DNA from: Roseiarcus sp963794655
GTDB taxonomy: Bacteria; Pseudomonadota; Alphaproteobacteria; Rhizobiales; Beijerinckiaceae
Length of the DNA: 64,000 nucleotides
Assembly (NCBI GenBank): GCA_963794655.1
Contig: CAWCEV010000003.1
Coordinates: 372,001-436,000, forward strand
Direction of reading: 5' to 3'
Under the pieces are notes generated by a model. The model was given only the letters and a program-made list of their open reading frames with translations. It was not told the DNA's origin and did no database searches. Positions 24,379 through 31,737 of this stretch are shown here, one piece after another. Made by a program: the position numbers and the translations under genes. Position 1 is the first letter of the stretch, and every line of letters begins with the position of its first letter.

Positions 24379-24756
24379 TCAGATTTTTGGCCTAAAGAAG
24401 CCCAACTGACCTTTGCAGTCGATGGTTTGACCCAGCGTCTTTGGCTTCACGAACACAATTCCGTATGGGCCTTGGAACCATTTGCTTTTGCTTTTAGTTA
24501 CGATCTCCGCAATCTCCACCGTGCCCAGAAGACAACCGCCCCAAACATCTTCTGGCCATTGGACTTCTGGGTATGTGTCAATTGCGTCGTCCCACGCTGG
24601 GGTTAACCCCGCATGAATGTAAATCCGTTGACCTACCAGCGATCCTGCCATTCTGGCGATACGCTCTGGCCTATTCTCCACATCCTTGCCAGCATGGAAG
24701 ATTGCCCATGCCCACGGTTGCCTAATGGACAAAGCCTTGATGGGTTCCAGACGCAT
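24379..24756 (-). CDS. ASCH domain protein
   Basis: A 125-residue protein opening MRLEPIKALSIRQPWAWAIF, with the conserved SIRQPWA strand of ASCH domains, then DVENRPERIA, RIYIHAG and CLLGTVEIAEIV. ASCH is a PUA-like RNA- or nucleotide-binding fold; some members are RNases or amidohydrolases. It starts 14 bp downstream of the truncated hsdM fragment, whose downstream genes it may have replaced. Confidence 0.85.
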   Translation of the reverse strand: MRLEPIKALSIRQPWAWAIFHAGKDVENRPERIARMAGSLVGQRIYIHAGLTPAWDDAIDTYPEVQWPEDVWGGCLLGTVEIAEIVTKSKSKWFQGPYGIVFVKPKTLGQTIDCKGQLGFFRPKI

Positions 24757-24770
24757 CGCTTTCCGATCCT

Positions 24771-25022
24771 CTATGTCGACGGCGATACGTTGATGAAGGC
24801 CTGCCCGGCCTTCCGCAGGACGAACGGCTCCGGGTTCAGCCCGGCGGCTTTCTTCTCGGCGCGCCCGGCAAGAACGGCCGCCTTGGTCGGCTCCAGAACG
24901 CAGTCCAGACGCCGCAAGACCGTGAAGGGCAGGATGACCTTTCCATAGTCCGCCTGCTTGTAGTCGCCGCGCAGGAGGTCGGCGACGGACCAGATGAAAG
25001 CGGAAAGGGATTGGTGGTTCAC
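24771..25022 (-). pseudogene. 5' fragment of a type I restriction methyltransferase gene (hsdM)
   Basis: The 83-codon frame starts with a GTG and reads NHQSLSAFIWSVADLLRGDY, GKVILPFTVLRRLDCVLEPT, LNPEPFVLRKAGQAF. This is the N-terminal helical domain of HsdM-type adenine methyltransferases, which normally continue for over 400 more residues with the NPPF catalytic motif. Here it stops after NVSPST. No hsdS or hsdR is nearby. A second, more decayed start of the same gene lies at 27420-27502. Confidence 0.85.
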
Positions 25023-25385
25023 TCGGAGGCCCCCGACGCGCCTCGGCCATCCTTTTCGGCCGACTTCGGCGACGCACCTTTAGCGTTTCTCAGGCGCACG
25101 GCAAGCGATACAGCAACTATTGCACGGGCAATGGTCAATCTGAGACGAAGGACGGGCCTTGGGCGCAGCCACCGCTGTGTAGGCCTCCACGCATAGGCCG
25201 GACGGCGGTCTAATCGGAACTACAAGGGGGAGAGGGCCGCAATGCTGAACGGGCAGCCAGCGGCCTCAGCGGCCTCCGGCAAATGGAATTGCGGTCTGTG
25301 CGCTCAGTTTGACACCACATCGCCTCGAAAGGTATCAACAATCAGTACCGCCGAAGTGACGCGGCTCGGGTCCGAGGTACGCGGC
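25023..25385. repeat. duplicated hsdM upstream region, copy 1
   Basis: This stretch is diverged but alignable with 27503-27830: both contain (C/A)ACCTTTAGCGTTTCTC, then GACAATRG-like and GGCCTC(T/C)GGC segments, and both end near CCGAAGTGA and TCCGAGG. Each lies upstream of an hsdM start. From 25386 to 25563 no gene is seen apart from the leader of the gene at 25564. Confidence 0.6.
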
Positions 25386-25572
25386 GGGGCGTTGAGAGCG
25401 AGTACGCCAACGGCCCCTGTGATCCGCCCCCGCGATGGGGAATGCGGGGCGGTTTTGTGCGCTCAGGTGACCGGGTTTTAAATAGGGTTTTTATTCGCCA
25501 ACCGGCGGGCCGCGCCTTCGCCCGCTCGCGCAACGCTACTTTCGTTGCAGGAGGTCCACCTCAATGAAACTA

Positions 25573-26718
25573 GTGGATCGAACCTGACAGTTGAATCCCG
25601 GATGGGATTCCCTCTGGGATTTCGGCGTGCGAGTCTGCGTGATGCGCGCAGGAAAATCCCTTTCGGTTTCGTCTGCCGATATTTGTCGGCTCAAAGCCCT
25701 GGTTCGTGACCGCAACGCGCCGCAGAAGCAGGTCTGGCGGGCCGAGATCGTGCTGCTTACGGCCGATGGTGTCGGCACGAACGAGATCATGCGGCGAACC
25801 GGCAAGTCCAAGACCTGCGTATGGCGCTGGCAAGAACGCTTTATCGAGGCGGGGTTCGACGGGTTGCTCCGCGACAAGACGCGTCCCTCGCGCATCCCAC
25901 CGCTGAGCGCCGGGGCCGCCGAGCGCGTCGTCGCGCTGACACTTGGCGAACCGCCTGGCGAGACGACCCACTGGACCGGCTTGTTGATGGCGAAGGCGGC
26001 GGGGCTCAGCGTCAGCTCGGTTCAACGTATCTGGCGCAAGCACGGCCTCCAGCCGCACCGGATGCGCCAGTTCAAGCTGTCCAACGATCCGCGCTTCGTC
26101 GACAAATTGCGCGACGTCGTCGGGCTCTATGTCGATCCGCCCGCGCACGCCATCGTCCTGTCGGTCGACGAGAAGAGCCAGATTCAGGCGCTGGACCGCA
26201 CCCAGCCCGGACTGCCGCTGAAGAAGGGCCGCGCCGGAACGATGACACACGACTACGAGCGGCACGGAACGACGACGCTGTTCGCCGCGATGAACGTCCT
26301 CGACGGCACGGTGATCGGCCGCAACATGCAGCGCCATCGCCATCAGGAGTTCATCCGCTTCCTCAATATCGTCGAAAGACAGGTTCCTGCGGGGAAGACG
26401 ATCCACGCCATCATCGACAACTACGCCGCCCACAAGCATCCCAATGTCCGCCGATGGCTCGAACGCAATCCGCGATGGACATTCCACTTCACGCCGACGT
26501 CCGCTTCCTGGCTCAACGCGGTCGAGGGCTTCTTCGCCACTCTCACAAAGCGCAGGCTCAAGCGAGGCGTCTTCCGGTCCGTCACCGATCTGCAAGCCGC
26601 GATCAACCGCTTCCTCGAAGAGCACAATCAGCAGTCCAGGCCCTTCACATGGACCGCAGACCCGGACAAAATCATCGCCGCCGTCAGGCGCGGGCATCAA
26701 GTGTTAAATTCGATCCAC
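25573..26718 (+). mobile_element. IS630-family insertion sequence, copy 2
   Basis: 1146 bp between TA duplications at 25571-25572 and 26719-26720, with GTGGATCGAA inverted ends. It is nearly identical to copy 1 and has the opposite orientation, so the two copies bracket a 7-kb segment (18627-25572). Confidence 0.92.
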
Positions 26719-26721
26719 TAG
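25642..26721 (+). CDS. IS630 family transposase (copy 2)
   Basis: A 359-residue transposase identical over nearly its whole length to copy 1 (17478-18557), with the same DDE landmarks (VLSVDEKSQIQ, IIDNYAAHK, NAVEGFFATL). The only difference I noticed is VLNSIH versus VLDSIH at the end. The TAG stop again uses the duplicated TA and the next flanking G. Near-identity suggests recent transposition within this island. Confidence 0.92.
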   Translation: MRAGKSLSVSSADICRLKALVRDRNAPQKQVWRAEIVLLTADGVGTNEIMRRTGKSKTCVWRWQERFIEAGFDGLLRDKTRPSRIPPLSAGAAERVVALTLGEPPGETTHWTGLLMAKAAGLSVSSVQRIWRKHGLQPHRMRQFKLSNDPRFVDKLRDVVGLYVDPPAHAIVLSVDEKSQIQALDRTQPGLPLKKGRAGTMTHDYERHGTTTLFAAMNVLDGTVIGRNMQRHRHQEFIRFLNIVERQVPAGKTIHAIIDNYAAHKHPNVRRWLERNPRWTFHFTPTSASWLNAVEGFFATLTKRRLKRGVFRSVTDLQAAINRFLEEHNQQSRPFTWTADPDKIIAAVRRGHQVLNSIH

Positions 26722-27419
26722 CGCCTGACCCAAAAACACGTTCAGCGATTAAGTTCTGGCTCGATTGTCTACAGGTACTGGCGGTGATCGGGGGAATAAT
26801 CACCGCAGTGGTGTCGTTCAGGACCTATAAGGACGAGCAGACCGCCCGCGCTACCGAACAAGCCGCCCGTGCTGACGCACAAGAACAGCACGCCAAGGAA
26901 ATACTTGCGGCGACAAAGAGAGAGTTGGAAGCGCCGTATCAGGAGAAAAAACTGGCCTTGTACCTAGATGCCGCGCGAGTGCTGGCCCATCTAGCGGCCA
27001 CCCCTGATGTCGATAAAGAAAAAACAGAAGGGCGGTTTTGGGAGCTGTATTGGGGGGAGCTCGCCTTTGTTAAATCTCAAACCAAAAATCCGAACGGGGA
27101 TACGCCCCCCTCCGTCGAACAATTGATGGTGCAGTTTTGTCATATCTACTTCCAAACGGACCCGAGGAGATGCACATCAGCGCCCGGTTCAGGCGGCACT
27201 GTGCCGCAACCGACGCTCATCGAAAATGCCGCGATTGAGATGGCTCATCAGGCCAGCAAGGAGATACGAGATCGGGCAGAGAGTATCGGAAAGTAACTTT
27301 GAGGCCGATTACGCTCGCTCCGGCATCGAGACTCAACCAGTAGCCCAAGCCCCGCCTACTAGCGGCCAAAAAACGAGCGCGCTCGATCCGATCTCTAACG
27401 ACGGCCTTCCGCGCCTTCG

Positions 27420-27502
27420 GCAATCGCAACCCGCCTGTTCGTAGTCGCCGCGCGGAGGTCGGCGACCGACCAGATGAAGGCGGAAAGCGATTGGTGATTC
27501 AA
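27420..27502 (-). pseudogene. second decayed hsdM start
   Basis: From a TTG at 27502 the minus frame reads NHQSLSAFIWSVADL, identical in protein to the first HsdM copy, then a one-base loss shifts the frame (the next bases still match RGDYxQAG in another frame). Its upstream DNA (27503-27830) is the duplicate of 25023-25385. Confidence 0.75.
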
Positions 27503-27830
27503 ATGGACGCCCCAGCGACACGCATCAGCCTCTCCCTCGGCGGATCTCGGCGACACACCTTTAGCGTTTCTCCGGGAGTCGGCAAGGGATAGAGCGACCG
27601 GCGCACGGACAATAGTTCATCTGGGACCGAGGGCCAGCATGGCACCGCCGCCAACAACGCCGGGCGGGTTTGCCTCTGTGAGAGCGAGACGGCCGCCAGC
27701 GGCCTCTGGCGGCCCGGCAAATGGCAAAGCGGTCCATGGGGCTCAATTTGACGCCGCACGGCCCCGAAACCTATAAAACACTGGTGCCGCCCGAAGTGAT
27801 TCGGGCCGGTTCCGAGGCAAGCGACAGGGC
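27503..27830. repeat. duplicated hsdM upstream region, copy 2
   Basis: Alignable with 25023-25385 (see there). No gene is seen in 27297-27941 apart from the hsdM scrap; the 3' end is AT-rich (about 27880-27940) and probably holds the promoter of the gene at 27942. Confidence 0.6.
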
Positions 27831-27941
27831 GCGGAGCGCAAATACGACCGATGTCCCTGTGTACTCAGGCCTCTGCCATTTTACCGGCGGAGTATTTTTG
27901 CACGCCCTCAGTTTTGATTGCTAAAATAGCAATGGATAGCA

Positions 27942-28295
27942 ATGGCGGGTAAGGGTTCAGCGCCGGGCGAGAGACGAGGCGGACGCCAGAAGGGGTCAGC
28001 GAACCTCTCGACGCGAGAGATGAAGGCGATCTTCCAGAAGCCTGAAGACGCCGAGATGATGAAGGCTCATCTCATGGCCATCGCGGGCAACGACAAGCTC
28101 CCGGCTAACCATCGCGTGATGGCGATCCATGAGTTCTTCGACCGAGGCTTCGGCAAGGCCACGACGCCGATCAAACTTCAGGAGGGCACCGGTCGCTGGG
28201 ACTGGTCCCGCATCCCCGACGATAAGCTCAAGCTGGTCGACGAAGTCCTCCGCATCGCGCAGACCGACGGAGTGGTGATCGACCATGATGAATGA
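27942..28295 (+). CDS. phage-type hypothetical protein
   Basis: A 117-residue product opening MAGKGSAPGERRGGRQKGSA, a basic start of the GGRxKGxxN kind common in small phage proteins encoded near terminase genes. It continues TREMKAIFQKPEDAEMMKAH and HRVMAIHEFFDRGFGKATTP. The first long part is helical. No terminase large subunit or other packaging gene is nearby, so its job is unknown. Confidence 0.6.
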   Translation: MAGKGSAPGERRGGRQKGSANLSTREMKAIFQKPEDAEMMKAHLMAIAGNDKLPANHRVMAIHEFFDRGFGKATTPIKLQEGTGRWDWSRIPDDKLKLVDEVLRIAQTDGVVIDHDE

Positions 28296-28310
28296 CGGGA
28301 GCGTTGGCTG

Positions 28311-28486
28311 ATGGCTCTCGCCTCTCCAGCTCAGACGGCAGAAGACATTCGCGACAGCATCCGTCGCATAGCAACCATGCTCCCCTCAGGGACATCAGCG
28401 CGTATCGCGCGCGGCTCGCCGCTCAACAAGAGGAAGAGGGCAACGCCAAGCTCGCCGTCGAGATGCGACAGCGATGCACGACGTAG
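28311..28486 (+). pseudogene. frameshifted small gene downstream of 27942
   Basis: One frame starts MALASPAQTAEDIRDSIRRI and a second frame continues SAYRARLAAQQEEEGNAKLA to VEMRQRCTT and a stop. Both parts look like real coding sequence and are in the same transcript as the gene at 27942, so a single-base shift near 28400 is likely. Confidence 0.4.
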
Positions 28487-29083
28487 CCCTGCTCACCGGA
28501 ACGCCAATTCGCTTCAACTGATCGATGGTGGCTTGGATGCGAGGCGTAGTCGTTCCCCGTCCTCGTCGTAGATGGCGAAGGTCTCGCCAAGGCCCATAGG
28601 AGCCCCATGGCTGCCTCGGCCGCGTCGTCGGCTACCGGGGTCGGGGTAGCTTCGGCGTCGAGCGCGGCCTCGGCGGCCTGCGCGTCGTGGAACGCGGCGA
28701 TATGATCGGCGAGAGCCTGACCCGGGTTCGATGGCGGGGGGCTTCGGCTGGCTGCGCCTGAGCATTGCAAGGCGCGGGTCGTCGAGTTGCCGAGGCAGGT
28801 CAATTGCTCAGCGTCGACAAGCTCGCCCCTCATGACGGGGGGCTTGCATCCGCTCGCTGGCCACGATCATCGCCGTAGCCTGCCGGACCAACGCCGTCTG
28901 GCCAGCATTGAGCACCGACGCGCCGGGGTGGTCGTGAGCCAGCGTTTGACAAAGGTCGCGGTACCGGCTCGCCTCAGCGCTCCGACCATCAAGACCGGCG
29001 GTCAGCTTGCGACCGTTCGTCACCCGGCTGCGGATAGTCGCCGGGCGTTCGGCGAGGGCTGGGCTATCGAGCATCAAAACCAT
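28423..29083 (-). pseudogene. frameshifted phage-associated protein
   Basis: Frame 1 (to 28808) reads VTNGRKLTAGLDGRSAEASR, YRDLCQTLAHDHPG and TALVRQATAMIVASERMQA. Frame 2 continues from 28833 with MRGELVDAEQLTCLGNSTTR and an Ala/Asp-rich tail. The joined order matches a conserved small phage or prophage protein (TNG.. L..DGRS.. ALVRRAA.. VDAD.L) of unknown role. A one-base change near 28820 breaks it. Confidence 0.55.
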
Positions 29084-29123
29084 CCCTCCGAAACAGGCCC
29101 GGCCCCAGCTTCCGGAGCCGTCC

Positions 29124-29143
29124 TGTTTGACAGATGTTTCACA
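29124..29143 (-). repeat. TGTGAAACA double motif, inverted copy
   Basis: The reverse complement reads TGTGAAACATCTGTCAAACA, one mismatch from the copies at 9324 and 33111. The surrounding 29084-29480 gap shows no supported gene. Confidence 0.55.
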
Positions 29144-29480
29144 TTTTATCGCCAGATCGTCCGTATGTCACTGACTTGCCACAGTTCATCGGCGTCCATG
29201 GCCGTAATGTTTCCGCCTTAATGGGGCGCAGACGCGTCCATGAGCGGCTCCCCGACGACGCAGTGATTCGCTCGACCGGGACGCGGAAAAGAGCCCGGCG
29301 TGGTGAGCGTGTGCGAGCGTCGCCTCGCGCCTTGTTCGGCCTCTCAGCCGCCTCGATCATCGGTGCTGCGGTTGCCGTCTCGCTCGCGCGTCTTTGCCGC
29401 CGCGTCCACGCCCCCGCCCAAAGGGCGGAGGGAAAGGGCAAAGGATGGTGGATGGTTCATGGTGAGCATGGGGAGCCCGG

Positions 29481-29819
29481 TCACGCGCTCCCCATCGGCT
29501 GCGACTCGGCGAGCGCCGCAATGTGCTTCTGCGCGAGCTTACTGCGGAAGGCCTTCGAGCCCACGACCGCGTGAAAAACCGCGTCGTAAACTTCCGGCAA
29601 AAGACGCTCGTCTAGCTCTCGTTGCAAACGACCGAGGGCGCGAGCCTGCAACACATCATGCCCGTCGAAGGGAAGCTTCATCGCCCTGATCGCTTTCCAG
29701 ACCTCTGTGCGCGCGTCTTGAGCGACAATTCTCGCCCACGACTGCGCCCGACGCTCAGGCGTCCAGATGACCTTGTTGCCGCCACGTCGCCGCGCCTTTT
29801 TCGCTTCTGCTTTCGTCAT
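29481..29819 (-). CDS. basic hypothetical protein
   Basis: The 112-residue product starts MTKAEAKKARRRGGNKVIWT with an AAAGGGA ribosome site nearby, then has WARIVAQDARTEVWKAIRAM and a helical C-terminus (LGRLQRELDERLLPEVYDAV, FRSKLAQKHIAALAESQP). The basic first 20 residues suggest nucleic-acid binding. Family not recognised. The frame extends to 30053 but the extension is Arg/Ser-rich noise. Confidence 0.55.
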   Translation of the reverse strand: MTKAEAKKARRRGGNKVIWTPERRAQSWARIVAQDARTEVWKAIRAMKLPFDGHDVLQARALGRLQRELDERLLPEVYDAVFHAVVGSKAFRSKLAQKHIAALAESQPMGSA

Positions 29820-30109
29820 CGCGTTTGTCCCTTTCCATCGAAGTCTCTCGCGCGGGTGTGCTCCTAGTCGGCGGTTCCCGGAAAGCGAGGCGCGAACGGA
29901 ACCGTGCGTGCTTGCCGAAGTAGGAAAGGGAACCAAGCCTCTCCGTCTGGCCGCAGCATTGGACCGCTCGGTTCCTCCCCGACGGCGATAACGACCAAGG
30001 GTTGATTGACCCGCCGATCTTACCGTCCAAAAGCCGCGCGAGGGGCGCGTCAAAAACGGCTGAAAAAGTGCGTGTCGAAAGGCGGTGGTGTGGAAGTTTC
30101 CCTCTTAGT

Positions 30110-30125
30110 GTCTCAAAAAAGAGAC
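30110..30125. promoter_or_regulatory. palindrome GTCTC-A6-GAGAC
   Basis: GTCTCAAAAAAGAGAC followed by TGTGA. It shares half-sites and following TGTGA with the longer palindrome at 30197-30218, 87 bp away. A pair of spaced palindromes in the gap 29820-30239, between the winged-helix gene and the basic protein gene, suggests a regulator or replication-type binding region. Confidence 0.5.
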
Positions 30126-30196
30126 TGTGAGCGCCGCTTTTCTCCAATTGAAACAGCGTCTTGCAAAATGCGTGCGCGACAAACATAAGCCGATTT

Positions 30197-30218
30197 ACAG
30201 TCTCAATTTTGAGACTGT
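30197..30218. promoter_or_regulatory. perfect 22-bp palindrome
   Basis: Arms ACAGTCTCAA and TTGAGACTGT are separated by TT, followed by GA. It is 21 bp downstream of the stop of the winged-helix gene. It lacks a T-run on either strand, so an operator is more likely than a terminator. Confidence 0.55.
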
Positions 30219-30239
30219 GACGCGAGGTCCGCGCCGCGC

Positions 30240-30824
30240 TCAAAACCGTGCCTCTTGCGCTACGTCGAGGGACCTCATTTTGCGCACGGTTTTGACCGTC
30301 ACATCCTTCCGCTTTCGAGGTTTCCGCCGCCAGCGCCGCACGCCCTCGATAGCGTCCGAGATGTACTCGTCGCCGGGAGCCTCGCCGCGAAACGGAAACA
30401 TCGTGAGCCGGAAGCTCGACGGGGTGCGGTTGCTCCTTCGCTCGCCCGTCGCGAGGCGGATCAGAAAGCCTGCCATCGTGAGCGCGACAAGAGCGCGCGC
30501 CGCCGCCTGCCACGACACTTTCGCAAGCTCAGCGATCTGGCGCGCCGTCGTCATGACCGGCTGCTCCGGGTCGCGGTTGAAGAGCTTCACCATCGCGTCG
30601 AGCACGGAGCGTTCGACCCTCGTCCGCAAGTCACGATACCGCTTGGCGGGCGCGGGGAGCACGTAGCGATAGTGATACGCTCGTCGCCGCGCCGTGCGCC
30701 TCGCCACTTGCGGAGAGTCGCCGCTCGGTGTAGCCGGATCGTCGAGAGGGCCGGGAAGCCGCTCGACGTATTGAGGGTCGCTAGCCTTTAAGGGGGCTGC
30801 GGCCCTCTCTCGTTTGAGGGCCAT
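30240..30824 (-). CDS. winged-helix DNA-binding protein of the island
   Basis: The 194-residue protein has a basic N-terminus, YHYRYVLPAPAKRYRDLRTR, and a winged helix-turn-helix in the middle: TTARQIAELAKVSWQAAARA, LVALTMAGFLIRLATGE. The C-terminus is very basic (RRWRRKPRKRKDVTVKTVRK). Such proteins sit next to integrase and excisionase genes as regulators or replication initiators. The gene starts 3 bp after the stop of the excisionase-like gene, so they form one transcript leftward from the integrase. The palindromes at 30110 and 30197 are possible targets. Confidence 0.65.
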   Translation of the reverse strand: MALKRERAAAPLKASDPQYVERLPGPLDDPATPSGDSPQVARRTARRRAYHYRYVLPAPAKRYRDLRTRVERSVLDAMVKLFNRDPEQPVMTTARQIAELAKVSWQAAARALVALTMAGFLIRLATGERRSNRTPSSFRLTMFPFRGEAPGDEYISDAIEGVRRWRRKPRKRKDVTVKTVRKMRSLDVAQEARF

Positions 30825-30827
30825 GGT

Positions 30828-31061
30828 TCATGCGGCCACGGATGGTTTGATCGTCGATAACGGATCGCGCTCGCGCTCCGCACGCCAACGCTTAGACGCC
30901 TCTTTCGAGATCAGCTTTTTCGCGCCCATCTCCATAAGGTCCGGGCCCTTGCCGATCTTTCGCAAGTCATAAAAAAATTGTCGGCTAATGCCGTTCGAGC
31001 GGCAAAACTGGGTGATGGTCTGAGCGTCTTTGTCTGGTTCCACGGGTAGCCTCCATGTCAA
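30828..31061 (-). CDS. excisionase-like small DNA-binding protein
   Basis: The 77-residue protein has an AlpA/MerR-like helix-turn-helix: TITQFCRSNGISRQFFYDLR followed by KIGKGPDLMEMGAKKLISKE, where the strand and ISKEA pattern matches the wing of excisionase-type domains. It is encoded between the integrase-linked gene at 31123 and the winged-helix gene, where an excision factor or transcription regulator is expected. Function as Xis is inference. Confidence 0.65.
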   Translation of the reverse strand: MTWRLPVEPDKDAQTITQFCRSNGISRQFFYDLRKIGKGPDLMEMGAKKLISKEASKRWRAERERDPLSTIKPSVAA

Positions 31062-31122
31062 TAGCTGACCTTGGGGCTGATCTGAGCGCGTTGGCCGTCG
31101 CGCGCAATATGCTCAGGCGTCG

Positions 31123-31737
31123 TCATGGTGAGACGGGGACGCTCACTATAGAAACTGTCCTTTTTTTCTTCGCCTTGCGCTCGGCGTTCGCGAGCGTGAG
31201 CGCCCTCTTCAGGGTCTTGATCGGTTCGTCTTGCGCTTCCTTGGTGAGATGGTTCCAGATTGCGTCGAGGCAGTCGTCTGTGCCCGCTGGCTTGCACTTG
31301 GCCTCGGCGCACGCCTCCTCGACCGAAGGGACCAACCGCTTGGCGGCTTCCTCTTTCTTGGCCTTGCGCGCCGCCATCGCTTCCGGCGTCGCGGCCTTTT
31401 GCCGCTCGACGTCAAGGGCCGCTCTCGCCTCCGATAAGCTCGCGCGCTGCACTGCCTTGCGCGTCCTCGGATCGGCCATGACGGAGGATTGCACATCGGC
31501 GAGGACCCCGTAAGGGTCGTTCATCGCCGCCTCGATCAAGAGGTCGCCAAACTTGACCTCGTCCGTTGGCGGGGGCGGCTCAAGGGTGATGATCTGCGGC
31601 ATCGGCTGAAAGGCGATGACCTGCGGCACGTCGTCGTCGGTCAGCTTCGCAATCCGCTCTTCCATCGCGGCCGCCATCTTCACCATCTGCTCGCGCATGA
31701 CGGCGGCGAGGCGTTCCTTCGGACTGGACGCGCTCAT
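31123..31737 (-). CDS. hypothetical protein coupled to the integrase
   Basis: The 204-residue protein starts MSASSPKERLAAVMREQMVK at an ATG overlapping the integrase stop by four bases (ATGA), so it is translated together with it. The N-terminal part is helical and acidic, followed by a Pro-rich linker (QIITLEPPPPTDEV) and a charged helical C-terminus ending KAKKKRTVSIVSVPVSP. Two Cys lie in ACAEAKCKPAGTDDC. No family recognised. Confidence 0.6.
   Translation of the reverse strand: MSASSPKERLAAVMREQMVKMAAAMEERIAKLTDDDVPQVIAFQPMPQIITLEPPPPTDEVKFGDLLIEAAMNDPYGVLADVQSSVMADPRTRKAVQRASLSEARAALDVERQKAATPEAMAARKAKKEEAAKRLVPSVEEACAEAKCKPAGTDDCLDAIWNHLTKEAQDEPIKTLKRALTLANAERKAKKKRTVSIVSVPVSP

Larger units (their letters stand above)
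25564..27296 (+). pseudogene. membrane-anchored hypothetical gene split by IS630 copy 2
   Basis: An AGGAGG ribosome site at about 25549-25554 precedes ATGAAAC, and the IS lies after the second codon. Removing it joins MKL to APDPKTRSAIKFWLDCLQVL, then AVIGGIITAVVSF (one membrane helix) and a long helical cytoplasmic or periplasmic part (ATEQAARADAQEQHAKEILA) to a TAA at 27294-27296. The ancestor had 194 residues. Its C-terminal part is uncharacterised, with FWELYWGELAFV and CHIYFQTDPRRC segments. A truncated product could still be made from inside the IS transcript. Confidence 0.8.

Noticed and set aside
25821..27296. 491-residue fusion frame running from the IS630 into the downstream gene
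   Set aside because: The IS part is a shadow in the wrong frame; only the last 192 codons belong to the disrupted host gene.
29134..29574. plus and minus frames in the 29.1-29.5 kb gap
   Set aside because: Both are Arg/Ala-rich without motif or ribosome site.
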